64,000 nt of DNA from Sphingomonas sp. 8AM. GTDB lineage: Bacteria; Pseudomonadota; Alphaproteobacteria; Sphingomonadales; Sphingomonadaceae. Numbering within the stretch: the first letter of the stretch is position 1; the number at the start of each line of letters is the position of its first letter. The notes beneath the pieces are model-generated. The model worked only from the letters and a program-made list of their open reading frames with translations, made no database searches and was not told where the DNA came from. Where the stretch lies: the NCBI RefSeq assembly GCF_902506455.1, contig NZ_LR733844.1, forward strand, positions 953,269-1,017,268, in the 5' to 3' direction. This document shows positions 47,240 to 55,502 of this stretch, piece after piece. The position numbers were made by a program, and so were the translations under genes.

Positions 47240-47433
47240 TCGTCATTTCCGCGCAGGTGGGACCTCTGCAAAAGTACCGGATGATGATTTTCTAAAGCCG
47301 TACCCCGGCGGAGGCCGGGGTCCAGTTGGAAAGGTGTTTCAGCTAATTGCAAGCGTCTCCCAACGGGGCCCCGGCCTTCGCCGGGGTTCGATAAGGAGAC
47401 TTTCGCAGAGGTCACGCCTGCGCGGGAATGACG
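47240..47433. repeat. Nested palindromes downstream of gmk (family C outer, GC-rich palindromes inner)
   Basis: Outer arms cgtcatttccgcgcaggtgg (47240) and cctgcgcgggaatgacg (near 47417) are inverted, with acctctgc / gcagaggt also paired. Inside are CCCCGGCGGAGGCCGGGG (47303-47320) and a second GC-rich palindrome ccccggccttcgccgggg (about 47369-47386). The outer repeat looks as if another repeat inserted into it. Confidence 0.75.
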
Positions 47434-47437
47434 GTTC

Positions 47438-47659
47438 TCAACGCCGGGCGACATTCCTGCGCATCTTCGCCACCGCGCTGCGATCGGGCGATGCCCTGCC
47501 GTCCTTCGGTCGGCAGATGCGGAGCGACGGCTGACAGGCGATCCCGATGTTCGAGCAACGTGCGGCGGGAGCGCCGGGCGGGCAGGCACGGCAGACGCGC
47601 TTCACATCGGTGCAGGAGGTTGGCACCGCCGCCGCGACGAGGGCCAAGGTCAACAGCAT
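47438..47659 (-). CDS. Small secreted cysteine-rich protein
   Basis: From ATG 47659 the product is 73 residues: signal-like MLLTLALVAAAVPTS, then six cysteines spaced C-x6-C-x2-C-x8-C-x6-C-x6-C, followed by a basic tail (KMRRNVARR). This could be a disulfide-stabilised secreted peptide or a metal-binding protein; no family recognised. Lies in a lower-GC region with a neighbouring secreted protein. Confidence 0.55.
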   Translation of the reverse strand: MLLTLALVAAAVPTSCTDVKRVCRACPPGAPAARCSNIGIACQPSLRICRPKDGRASPDRSAVAKMRRNVARR

Positions 47660-47741
47660 CGTCGCTTCCTCGATTGAAGGCCAACAAGATTGGATTGCCT
47701 GCCGACTTTGATGGGCAGCTTTGCTAAATACATGCCCTCCT

Positions 47742-48113
47742 TCACGAAGAAGGATGGTCATCGCCAAGTGCCAGCAGTGCCGCGCGGCCGATACAGACGA
47801 AACTCATCTTCAATGCTTCGTCCGTATTTGGTCTGTTTACGGGATCGGTAGCGAATTTAAGCCAATTTTGGTGGGGGTAGAGAGCAGTTAGACGACCCAT
47901 ATAAAACTGGGAGACAACGAAAGAGGTGTTTCTCGTTTCCTCCATATCGTCCTTGTTGGCGTCGGGGCGGGGGTCAGACATAGATTTCATAGACATGGTT
48001 GCAACTAGGCACGCTGCGTCAATTGTCTTGCTCCCTTCGGGCACCTGCGGCGTCGGAGGCTGCACGGTCAGAAATGCTGCCGTTATCATCAAGCCGCACA
48101 AATTCGTGAACAC
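47742..48113 (-). CDS. Secreted hypothetical protein
   Basis: A GTG start at 48113 is favoured because AGGAG lies seven bases before it. The 123-residue product begins VFTNLCGLMITAAFLTVQ, a plausible signal sequence, then a soluble domain with DAACLVATMSMKSMSDP, FVVSQFYMGRLTALYP and FVCIGRAALLALG, with two cysteines. An ATG further upstream (48173) gives a longer protein without a signal. No domain recognised. Low-GC, AT-rich codons suggest acquisition. Confidence 0.6.
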   Translation of the reverse strand: MFTNLCGLMITAAFLTVQPPTPQVPEGSKTIDAACLVATMSMKSMSDPRPDANKDDMEETRNTSFVVSQFYMGRLTALYPHQNWLKFATDPVNRPNTDEALKMSFVCIGRAALLALGDDHPSS

Positions 48114-48178
48114 CGAACCACTCCTCGCGTGAGTCGTTACGGCATGATAATGAATTGACCATTGCGGATGCAAGTTCC

Positions 48179-48868
48179 TTAGTCGTCGCTTAGCAACGCC
48201 AGAAGTCGCGCCGCCGCGTCATAATCATGCCGTTTACCCGCGCGCGCCTGTGCGGCGAGCGGGTCCTCGCCCCAGCGTTCGGCCTGCCAGTCCTCGTCGA
48301 CCATTGCCGCCTGCCACAGCGCGTCGGCGGAAACCGCGCGCTCGGCCAGCGCCAGCGCCCCGATCAGCGTGCCGGTCAGCGTGACCAGCGGCGACAACGG
48401 CGCGAGCTGGAAGGCACCACGGCTCGCCACCGCCTCTCCCAGCCGGGCGACCGTCGCCGGCGGCTGTGCGCGATGCATCACGCCGGTGACGATTTCGAAA
48501 TGCACGTCATAGCGGTCGCGCGCCCAGTCGAGCAGCGGGTCCCACGCCGCGGCTTGCCGCGCGACCAGTTCGGCGGGCGCATCGGCGCGATAGCAGAGCA
48601 GGTCGCTTTCGGCATAGGCGGCCAGCCCGGCGCCAAATGCCTCGGGGGCCGGGGCGATACGATCGATCGCGGCATTGGCGAGCCCGGTCAACGGCATCGC
48701 GCGCGGATCGAGCGTCTCGCCGACCGCGCGCCACTCGTCCGCCACCGCTGCGGCCAGCGCGGCGGTGGGCAGCGCTAGCGGTGCGCGCCCCGGCGTCCGC
48801 ACCGGGCGCGCGTCGAGCCGGATTGAGCGATCGCTGTCCACCGAGACGTCGGTCCAGAAACGCTTCAC
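48179..48868 (-). CDS. ATP12-family chaperone of F1 ATP synthase
   Basis: From GTG 48868 the product has 229 residues: VKRFWTDVSVDSDRSIRLD, then RPVRTPGRAPLALPT, AVADEWRAVGETLDPRAMPLTGLANAAID, and TDLLCYRADAPAEL-like SDLLCYRADAPAEL, all marks of the ATP12 family. In alphaproteobacteria and mitochondria it helps assemble the F1 alpha subunit. The stop of the upstream 68-residue gene overlaps the GTG (GTGA). The long frame upstream is ignored. Cytoplasmic. Confidence 0.9.
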   Translation of the reverse strand: MKRFWTDVSVDSDRSIRLDARPVRTPGRAPLALPTAALAAAVADEWRAVGETLDPRAMPLTGLANAAIDRIAPAPEAFGAGLAAYAESDLLCYRADAPAELVARQAAAWDPLLDWARDRYDVHFEIVTGVMHRAQPPATVARLGEAVASRGAFQLAPLSPLVTLTGTLIGALALAERAVSADALWQAAMVDEDWQAERWGEDPLAAQARAGKRHDYDAAARLLALLSDD

Positions 48869-49071
48869 TTCGGGCTCCTCCAGCGCCGGGCCAGCGCGCG
48901 CGGCACGGTGGCGATCATCCAGAGGGCGCTGACGACGATCGCCACGCCCAGCAGCTTCGGCCCCAAGGTCTGCGCGCGCCCGAGCAACACCACGCCGAGC
49001 AGCGCACCGGCGGTCCCGGCCAGCCGCGTCGCGACGATCGCCGCCCAGCGGCCGCGCGCCGGATCGCTCAT
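48865..49071 (-). CDS. Small two-segment membrane protein between HAD and ATP12 genes
   Basis: The 68-residue product starts MSDPARGRWAAIVATRLAG, with two hydrophobic stretches (AGALLGVVLLG and GVAIVVSALWMIATVPRALA) and a basic end (RRWRSPK). It overlaps both neighbours by four bases (ATGA with the HAD gene, GTGA with the ATP12 gene), a strong sign that it is real and cotranscribed. Its role may concern membrane or ATP synthase biogenesis from context only. Confidence 0.7.
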   Translation of the reverse strand: MSDPARGRWAAIVATRLAGTAGALLGVVLLGRAQTLGPKLLGVAIVVSALWMIATVPRALARRWRSPK

Positions 49072-49739
49072 GCCGCCAGACACGCCGATAAACACCGGGG
49101 CAGATCGGCGCAGCGGTGCGCGATGCGCGCCGCCCCGGCCTGCCACAGCGCGTCCTCGCGGTGATAGCCCCAGCTGACGCCGATCGCGCGCGCACCCGCC
49201 GCGCGCGCCATCGCCATGTCGAAAGTGGTGTCGCCGATCATCGCGGTCATATGGGGCAGCGCGCCGGCCTGCGCCATCGCCGCGTGGAGCATCGCGGGAT
49301 CGGGCTTGGAGGGATGCCGGTCGGCGGTCTGCAACGTCACGAAGCGGTCGGTCAGGCCGTGGATCGCCAGCACATGCGCCAGACCGCGATCCGACTTGCC
49401 GGTCGCCACCCCGAACGTCCAGCCATCCGCCGCCAGCACGTCGAGCGCGGCGACCAGCCCGTCGTACAGCGGCTCTGCGTCCAGTTCGCCTTCCTCGCGC
49501 ATCCGACGGAAGATCGTCTTGTACGCATCGGTCAGCGCCAGATGCACCGCCGGGTCGAGATCGGGCGCCAGCAGCGCCATCGCCTCGACGAGGCTCAGCC
49601 CGACGATCGCGCGAATCGCTACCCGTGGCGGCGCGGCCAGCCCGAGCGCGGCAAAGGCCTGTTCCATGGCACGGCAGATATTGGCCTGGCTGTCGACGAG
49701 CGTGCCGTCGCAATCGAAGACGGCGAGTCGGATGGACAT
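49068..49739 (-). CDS. HAD-family phosphatase (phosphoglycolate phosphatase-like)
   Basis: The 223-residue HAD-IA hydrolase has DxD nucleophile VFDCDGTLVDSQ, Thr motif GVATGKSDRG and the Lys/Asp motifs HPSKPDP and IGDTTFDMAMA. It dephosphorylates a small phosphate ester, similar to Gph, but the substrate is not sure. First gene of the operon with the 2TM protein and ATP12 gene; its stop overlaps the next start. Confidence 0.9.
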   Translation of the reverse strand: MSIRLAVFDCDGTLVDSQANICRAMEQAFAALGLAAPPRVAIRAIVGLSLVEAMALLAPDLDPAVHLALTDAYKTIFRRMREEGELDAEPLYDGLVAALDVLAADGWTFGVATGKSDRGLAHVLAIHGLTDRFVTLQTADRHPSKPDPAMLHAAMAQAGALPHMTAMIGDTTFDMAMARAAGARAIGVSWGYHREDALWQAGAARIAHRCADLPRCLSACLAA

Positions 49740-49880
49740 GAAACGCCTGTTAGTCGGCGAAGCGTGGGAGGCAAGCGGCGAGGCGCGCGTTAACGACTTC
49801 GTGACGGACCGCCGATATGGTTAATCCCGCACGGACGCTGGGGGGCGTGCACAACTCTAGCCGGAGCCGAGGGGCGGGTA

Positions 49881-50087
49881 ATGATCGAAGCTGTTGCACT
49901 AACGTATGGAATGCTGCTGAGTTTCGTGCTCACGGGCGCGTCGCGCAACCGCAAGCTGGAACGCGCGAACCCGCCGATGCTCAACTACATCGGGTACGTG
50001 CTGTTCGGGGTCACCTGCTCGGTGGCGCTCATGGCTGCGAGCTACGCGGCGTGGGGCGTCATCAGCGACTCGGCGGCGGCGATCTGA
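49881..50087 (+). CDS. Small membrane protein of unknown function
   Basis: The 68-residue product starts MIEAVALTYGMLLSFVLTGA, one transmembrane segment, then a basic stretch SRNRKLERANPPMLN and a second segment YIGYVLFGVTCSVALMAASYAAWGVI. GGGG-rich purine sequence precedes the start. No family recognised; small two-segment proteins like this are common in sphingomonads. Followed by a degenerate family A repeat. Confidence 0.6.
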   Translation: MIEAVALTYGMLLSFVLTGASRNRKLERANPPMLNYIGYVLFGVTCSVALMAASYAAWGVISDSAAAI

Positions 50088-50102
50088 CCAACGCCTCCGC
50101 GG

Positions 50103-50177
50103 CATGGCGAGCGTAGCGAAGCGATTCAGGCCGTCCTTATTCGGCGCTGGATTGCTCGGCCACGCTCGTGATGACGG
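50103..50177. repeat. Dispersed palindromic repeat, family A (copy 4, degenerate)
   Basis: catggcgagcgtagcgaagc and ggattgctcggccacgctcg: arms diverged from the other family A copies by several substitutions. Confidence 0.65.
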
Positions 50178-50186
50178 ATCGATTGC

Positions 50187-51077
50187 TCACCCGCGTTTGC
50201 GAGCCTGCGCATAGGTGCCCAGCACGCGCACCCATTTCGCGTGGAAACCCAGTTCCTCCATCGCGCGGTCAAACGCCGGGTCGCCGGGGCGCCCTTCGAC
50301 GTCGCAGTAGAATTCGGTCGCCGCGAAGCTGCCGCCGGTTTGATAGCTTTCCAGCTTGGTCATGTTGACGCCGTTGGTCGCGAACCCGCCCATCGCCTTG
50401 TAGAGCGCGGCGGGGACGTTCTTCACCGCGAAGATGAAGGTCGTCATCCACGGCCCCTCGCCCGACAACGACCGTGCGCCGCGCGCCAGCGTGACGAAGC
50501 GCGTGGTGTTATGCTCGGCATCGGCGATGTCGGTCGCCAGCAACTCCAGCCCGTAGATCGCCGCCGCCCCGGGCGGGGCGAGCGCCGCGACGCTCGGGTC
50601 GCGCAACTCGGCGACCACCGCCGCCGCGCCGGCGGTGTCGGGATAATTGACCGGCGCGATGCCGTGCGCCTTCAGCCAGTGGCGGCATTGCCCGAGCGCC
50701 TGCGGATGGCTCATCGCCTGCCGCACGCCATCGCGCGGGCCGCAGCCGATCAGTGCGTGGCGGATGCCGAGGAAATGCTCGCCGGTGATGACCAGCCCGG
50801 ATTCGGGGAGCAGGAAATGCATGTCGGCGACGCGGCCGTGCAGCGAATTCTCGATCGGGATGATCGCGCAATCGGCCGCGCCGCTCTTCACCGCGTCCAG
50901 CGCATCCTCGAAGCTGAAGCACGGCAGCGGCAGCGCGTCGGGAAAGGTTTCCTGCACCGCGACATGGCTGTTCGCGCCCGGCGCGCCCTGAAACGCGACC
51001 GCCCGTCCCGGCTCGGCGGCGGCGGCGGCGGCCATGGCGGCGACGATCGGGCGGGCGGGGGCGGCGTAACTTTGCAT
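50187..51077 (-). CDS. pheA: Prephenate dehydratase
   Basis: PheA converts prephenate to phenylpyruvate in phenylalanine biosynthesis. The 296-residue protein has VAFQGAPGANSHVA, IIPIENSLHGRV, EHNTTRFVTLARG (substrate/catalytic Thr) and a C-terminal ACT domain including the ESYQTGGSF-like motif (KLESYQTGGSFAATEFYCDVEG) for feedback control by phenylalanine. It lacks a chorismate mutase domain. Divergent from the cytochrome c gene, an arrangement typical of sphingomonads. Confidence 0.96.
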   Translation of the reverse strand: MQSYAAPARPIVAAMAAAAAAEPGRAVAFQGAPGANSHVAVQETFPDALPLPCFSFEDALDAVKSGAADCAIIPIENSLHGRVADMHFLLPESGLVITGEHFLGIRHALIGCGPRDGVRQAMSHPQALGQCRHWLKAHGIAPVNYPDTAGAAAVVAELRDPSVAALAPPGAAAIYGLELLATDIADAEHNTTRFVTLARGARSLSGEGPWMTTFIFAVKNVPAALYKAMGGFATNGVNMTKLESYQTGGSFAATEFYCDVEGRPGDPAFDRAMEELGFHAKWVRVLGTYAQARKRG

Positions 51078-51177
51078 GGCCCGAGCGCGTAGAAGAGCGC
51101 GCCGCGCCGCTCAAGCGCTTGCGATGCGCGGGAGCCCTTTCTATGGAACACTGAAGGAAGAGGGGCGAAACGGCGAC

Positions 51178-51879
51178 ATGGACGATCGGACCAACACGAT
51201 TTTCGGCTGGGCGCTGGCGGCGGCGGGGACGGCTCTGGGGCTGTCGATCGCGGGCGGCATGCTGTTCCACGGCGAGCGCCCCGAGAAGCCGGGCTATGCG
51301 ATTGAGGGTGTCGAGGAGGCCGGCGGCGGCGGTGCCGCGGCCGCGGTGCCGATCGCGTCGCTGCTCGGCAGCGCCGATCCGGCCAAGGGCGCCGAGGTCT
51401 TCAAGAAGTGCGCCGCCTGCCACACGATCAACCAGGGCGGGGCCAACGGCATCGGCCCGAACCTGTACGGCACGCTGGGCGAGCCGATCGGGCAGGGCAA
51501 GGGCGGGTTCGCCTTCTCCGACGCGCTGAAGAGCGTCGGCGGCAACTGGGACTTCGAGAAGATGAACGCGTGGCTGACCAGCCCGCGCAAGTTCGCCAAC
51601 GGCACGAAGATGACCTTCGCCGGGCTCGGCAATGCCGAGGACCGCGCGAACGTCATCGCCTATCTGAACCAGCAGGGCTCGAACCTGCCGCTGCCGGCCG
51701 CGCCCGCGGCGGGCGCGGCGGCGCCGACCGACCCCGCGGTGGCGAACGTCACCGAGGCGACCAAGGGCGACACCGCCGATCTCGCCAACACCGGCACGCC
51801 GGCGTCGGGTGCGCCGTCGATCGATCCGGCTGCGAAGGACGGCAAGGCGCTCGGCGTGGTGCCGCCGGCGAAGGAATAA
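51178..51879 (+). CDS. Membrane-anchored class I cytochrome c
   Basis: From ATG 51178 the 233-residue product has an N-terminal transmembrane anchor (IFGWALAAAGTALGLSIAGGMLF), a Gly/Ala/Glu linker, then a class I cytochrome c domain with heme motif CAACH and the Met ligand in KMTFAG, and an Ala/Pro-rich acidic tail. It resembles CycM/c552-type electron carriers between the bc1 complex and oxidase. Faces the periplasm. Divergent from pheA. Confidence 0.9.
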   Translation: MDDRTNTIFGWALAAAGTALGLSIAGGMLFHGERPEKPGYAIEGVEEAGGGGAAAAVPIASLLGSADPAKGAEVFKKCAACHTINQGGANGIGPNLYGTLGEPIGQGKGGFAFSDALKSVGGNWDFEKMNAWLTSPRKFANGTKMTFAGLGNAEDRANVIAYLNQQGSNLPLPAAPAAGAAAPTDPAVANVTEATKGDTADLANTGTPASGAPSIDPAAKDGKALGVVPPAKE

Positions 51880-51888
51880 GTTCCGGCT

Positions 51889-51965
51889 CGTCATTGCGAG
51901 CGTAGCGAAGCAATCCAGGGCGTCCTGACCCGGCCCTGGATTGCTTCGCTGCGTTCGCAATGACG
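51889..51965. repeat. Dispersed palindromic repeat, family A (copy 5)
   Basis: cgtcattgcgagcgtagcga and tcgctgcgttcgcaatgacg: near-perfect arms, directly after the cytochrome c gene and followed by a family B copy. Confidence 0.9.
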
Positions 51966-51973
51966 GCGATCAC

Positions 51974-52084
51974 CTCGTCGCCCCGGCCCCTTCGACAAGC
52001 TCAGGAGAGCCTTGATCCGGGGCCCCGCTTCTTCGGCATCGGCAGTAAAAGCGGGATCCCGGATCAAGTCCGGGATGGCGGAAG
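51974..52084. repeat. Dispersed palindromic repeat, family B (copy 6) carrying a family E core
   Basis: The left arm cctcgtcgccccgg is interrupted by ccccttcgacaagctcagga before continuing cttgatccggggccccgctt; the right arm gcgggatcccggatcaagtc is intact. This reads as insertion of a family E piece in the left arm. Confidence 0.75.
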
Positions 52085-52169
52085 AGGGCGGGTGCGCGGT
52101 GAATGTCGATCCCGCCTAGAGCCGATCGACTTTCGGCTTCGGCAGGCTGGCGTCAGACGAAGAACCGGA

Positions 52170-52301
52170 TCACGCGGAGGCGCGGAGCACGCAGAGATGT
52201 TGTGCCCGCCGCATCAGAAGCTCAGCCTCTCACGGTCCGGAATGACGGGGGTACGCGTGCCCCACGCGGTACACCTCTGCGTCCTCCGCGCCTCCGCGTG
52301 A
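52170..52301. repeat. Long inverted repeat with 27-bp arms (family F)
   Basis: tcacgcggaggcgcggagca + cgcagag (52170-52196) pairs with ctctgcgtcctccgcgcctc + cgcgtga (52275-52301), 26 of 27 matching, around a 78-base loop. The rest of 51880-52403 holds no gene. Confidence 0.8.
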
Positions 52302-52403
52302 AAAGCCCTTTCCTGCGCCCTCCCATGAGCCTGAATGTCGATGGCCCTACGCCCGCCCGCACAAAGAGGCGAAACTCCCGATCAAATAAGGGGTGAGGTG
52401 CGA

Positions 52404-53348
52404 TCAACCCGCCGCCAGCCACGCCGCGACCTGCGCCGCGATCGGGGCGAACACGCGGTCGTCCGCCCCCGCCGCGGGCGGCTCCCCGGCGTCCGACGCC
52501 GTGCGGATCGCGATGTCCAGCGGCACGCGCCCCAGAAACGCGATCCCCGCCTCGCGCGCCGCCGCCTCCACGCCGCCGTGGCCGAACGGGTCGGACACCT
52601 CGCCGCAATGCGGGCAGGCATAGCCAGCCATATTCTCGACCAGCCCGATGATCGGCACGCCCGCCTTCTCGAACAGGTCGATCGCGCGGCGCGCATCGAT
52701 CAGCGCGAGGTCCTGCGGGGTCGAGACGATCACCGCGCCGGCCGGGCGATGTTTCTGCACCATCGTCAGCTGCACGTCGCCGGTGCCGGGCGGCAGGTCG
52801 ACCACCAATGTATCGGTCGCGCCCCAGTCGGCGTCGATCAATTGCCCCAATGCGCCCGCGGTCATTGGCCCGCGCCACGCGATCGCGCGGCCGGGCTCGA
52901 CCAATTGCCCCATCGACAGCAGCGATACGCCAAAAGGCGTCGCGACCGGCAGCAACACTTTATCACGCGCTTCGGGTCGCGTGCCCTCGACCGCCATCAG
53001 CCGCGGCTGCGACGGGCCGTAGATATCGGCGTCGACCAGCCCGGTGCGGCGACCCGCGCGAGCAAGCGCGATCGCGAGATTGGCGGACAGCGTCGACTTG
53101 CCGACCCCGCCCTTGCCGCTGGCGACCGCGACGATCCGGCGCGCGACGCGCTCGGCGGTGACGACGGTGCGCACCTCATAGCCGGGGCGCGCCGCCGCCA
53201 TCCGTACGCTCGCCTCAAGCGCGTCGCGTGCCGTCGCGTCGAGCCCGGCGGCGTCGATCACGACGCCGATCCGCTGCCCCTCGATTCGCACGGTCGCGCG
53301 GGTTCCGGCGACCGCGGCGACGGCTGCTGCCACATCTTTCTGGTCCAT
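52404..53348 (-). CDS. apbC: Mrp/ApbC-type iron-sulfur cluster carrier ATPase
   Basis: This P-loop ATPase delivers Fe-S clusters to apoproteins. The 314-residue protein has an N-terminal MIP18-like domain (residues 1-90), then the deviant Walker A KGGVGKSTLSANLA, and the Cys pair ACPHCGEVSDPFG which binds the bridging cluster. Cytoplasmic. It is divergent from hflK across about 72 bases. Confidence 0.95.
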   Translation of the reverse strand: MDQKDVAAAVAAVAGTRATVRIEGQRIGVVIDAAGLDATARDALEASVRMAAARPGYEVRTVVTAERVARRIVAVASGKGGVGKSTLSANLAIALARAGRRTGLVDADIYGPSQPRLMAVEGTRPEARDKVLLPVATPFGVSLLSMGQLVEPGRAIAWRGPMTAGALGQLIDADWGATDTLVVDLPPGTGDVQLTMVQKHRPAGAVIVSTPQDLALIDARRAIDLFEKAGVPIIGLVENMAGYACPHCGEVSDPFGHGGVEAAAREAGIAFLGRVPLDIAIRTASDAGEPPAAGADDRVFAPIAAQVAAWLAAG

Positions 53349-53420
53349 GCGGGCGATCCGTAGGCGCGTGCCGGCCGCTTGCCACTGTTTTTCGTGAACG
53401 GCGCACCTATAAAGACCAAC

Positions 53421-54527
53421 ATGACCATCCTGCGACGCTGGCTCCGGCGCCCGATCATCCTTGCTGCCGACAACAATGGACCGTGGGGAGGCGGCGGCGA
53501 TGACAGTGCCGGCCCGCGCAATCCGTGGTCGGTGCCGCCGGGCGGCCGACGCGCGTCAGGGAAGCCCACCGCGCTCGACGAATTTCTCAAGAAGACGCGC
53601 GTCGGCGGCGGTGGTGGCGGGGGCGGCGGCGGTCGCCCGCAGCTGCCGCTCGGCGCGTCCGCGCGAACCCTGTGGCTGATCGGCGTCGGGTTGCTGGTCG
53701 CGGTGTGGCTGTTGCTGACGTCCTTTCACCAGATCGGACCGCAGCAGCGCGGGGTCGTTACCTATTTCGGCAAATATTCGGGGATGCTGGAGCCGGGCAT
53801 CCGCGTCACCTTGCCCGCTCCGATCGTCAACGTGACGAAGGTCGACGTCGAGCAGGTGCGCACCGACGAATTCCCGCAGGACGGCGGGGAGACGGTGCTG
53901 ACCGGTGACCAGAACATCATCGACCTCGCCTACACGGTGCGCTGGCGCGTGTCGGACCCGCGCAATTACGTGTTCGAGATCAAGGATCCGCAGGAAACCG
54001 TCCGTGCGACCGCCGAGAGCGCGATGCGTGCGGTGCTGGCCACCACGCGAATGAACGATGCGATCGGCGCGGGCCGCGGGCTGATCGAGGCGCGCGTGAC
54101 GCAGACGATGCAGCAGATCCTCGACAGCTATCAGACCGGGGTGCGCGTGCAGGGCGTGTCGATCAAGCAGGCATCGCCGCCCGCCGCGCTGGTCGACGAC
54201 TTCAACGCCGTCACCGCCGCGCAACAGGAAGCGGTCGGCAACCTCAACAACGCGCGCAGCTATTCGCAGCAGGTGATCGCGCGCGCGCAGGGCGAGGCGT
54301 CGGCGTTCGACCAGGTCTATGCGCAATATCGCCTTGCCCCCGAGGTGACGCGCCGCCGCATGTATTATGAGACGATGGAGGCCGTGCTGGCCAAGACCGA
54401 CAAGACGATCGTCGAAACGCCGGGCGTGACCCCGTATCTGCCGCTCGATCGCGCCAAAAAGCTGGTCGAGCCGACGCAAGGCGCCTCGACCGCGCCCGCG
54501 GCTCCCGCGCAGGGAGGGCAGCGCTGA
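53421..54527 (+). CDS. hflK: FtsH protease regulator HflK
   Basis: HflK, with HflC, forms a large ring around FtsH in the inner membrane and modulates its proteolysis. From ATG 53421 the 368-residue product has a Gly-rich cytoplasmic N-terminus (GGGDD and a run of glycines near residue 65), a transmembrane segment LWLIGVGLLVAVWLLLTSF, then the SPFH/band-7 domain. The TGA overlaps the ATG of hflC by one base. Operon with hflC and probably degP. Confidence 0.95.
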   Translation: MTILRRWLRRPIILAADNNGPWGGGGDDSAGPRNPWSVPPGGRRASGKPTALDEFLKKTRVGGGGGGGGGGRPQLPLGASARTLWLIGVGLLVAVWLLLTSFHQIGPQQRGVVTYFGKYSGMLEPGIRVTLPAPIVNVTKVDVEQVRTDEFPQDGGETVLTGDQNIIDLAYTVRWRVSDPRNYVFEIKDPQETVRATAESAMRAVLATTRMNDAIGAGRGLIEARVTQTMQQILDSYQTGVRVQGVSIKQASPPAALVDDFNAVTAAQQEAVGNLNNARSYSQQVIARAQGEASAFDQVYAQYRLAPEVTRRRMYYETMEAVLAKTDKTIVETPGVTPYLPLDRAKKLVEPTQGASTAPAAPAQGGQR

Positions 54528-55402
54528 TGAACCAGTTGACGCGTAACCCGATCGCGATCGGGATGCTGGCGCTGGTGCTGGCGATTCTCGCCGCGGCGAC
54601 CTTCGCGATCGTGCCCGAGACGCAGCAGGCGGTGGTCCTGCGGCTCAACAATCCGGTGCGGCTGGTCAACCAGTGGCAGCCGGGCCAGATGATCGGCAAT
54701 ACCGGCGCGGGCGTGATCGCGCGCGTGCCGTTCATCGACAAGATCGTGTGGGTCGACAAGCGCGTGCTCGACGCCGATCTCGACAACACGCTGGTGCTGT
54801 CGACCGATCAGCTGCGGCTCAACGTCGATGCCTATGCACGCTTCCGCATCGTCGATCCGCTCAAGGCGGTGACTTCGACCGGCAGCACCTCGAACACCGA
54901 GGAGCGCGTCGCGGATCAATTGCGCCCGCTGCTCGGCACGGCGTTGCGCAACGAACTCGGCAAGGTGCCGTTCGCGGTGCTGCTCAGCCCGGAGCGCGGC
55001 GCGGTAATGGACGCGATCCAGAACTCGCTGCAAGGTTCTGCACGCCAGTACGGCGCGGAGATCGTCGACGTGCGAATCAAGCACGCCGATCTGCCTGAGG
55101 GCAGTCCGCTCGACAGTGCACTCCAGCGGATGCGCACCGCGCGTCAGCAGGAGGCGAACACGATTCGCGCGCAGGGGCAGAAGCAGGCGCAGATCGTCCG
55201 CGCGGAGGCCGATGCGCAGGCCGCGCGCATCTATGCCGAGGCGTTCAGCAAAGATGCTGATTTCTATGACTTCTATCGCGCGATGCAGAGCTATCGTCAC
55301 ACGTTCGGGGCGGATGGTGGTCAGCAGCCGGAAGGTTCGACCAATATCATCATGAGCCCGAACAATGGCTATCTTCGTGCGTTCGAGGGCGGCGGTCGTT
55401 AA
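54527..55402 (+). CDS. hflC: FtsH protease regulator HflC
   Basis: HflC is the partner of HflK in the FtsH-holding SPFH complex. The 291-residue protein has one N-terminal transmembrane segment (IGMLALVLAILAAATFAIV), then the SPFH domain with VDKRVLDADLDN and the coiled coil QEANTIRAQGQKQAQIVRAE. Periplasmic orientation as in the family. Follows hflK with a one-base overlap; degP follows after about 100 bases containing a small CGGCGTT/AACGCCG hairpin. Confidence 0.95.
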   Translation: MNQLTRNPIAIGMLALVLAILAAATFAIVPETQQAVVLRLNNPVRLVNQWQPGQMIGNTGAGVIARVPFIDKIVWVDKRVLDADLDNTLVLSTDQLRLNVDAYARFRIVDPLKAVTSTGSTSNTEERVADQLRPLLGTALRNELGKVPFAVLLSPERGAVMDAIQNSLQGSARQYGAEIVDVRIKHADLPEGSPLDSALQRMRTARQQEANTIRAQGQKQAQIVRAEADAQAARIYAEAFSKDADFYDFYRAMQSYRHTFGADGGQQPEGSTNIIMSPNNGYLRAFEGGGR

Positions 55403-55502
55403 TCGGTGATGAGTGCGGCGTTCATATTCAAACGCCGTTCATCGCGATTGCCGCACAGGGTGCAATGTATTCATCACTTTCGGATCGGGTGACCAAGAGG
55501 AC

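Noticed and set aside
55413..55435. CGGCGTT / AACGCCG hairpin after hflC as a firm terminator
   Set aside because: Stem is only 7 bp with no T tract, and hflC may read through into degP.
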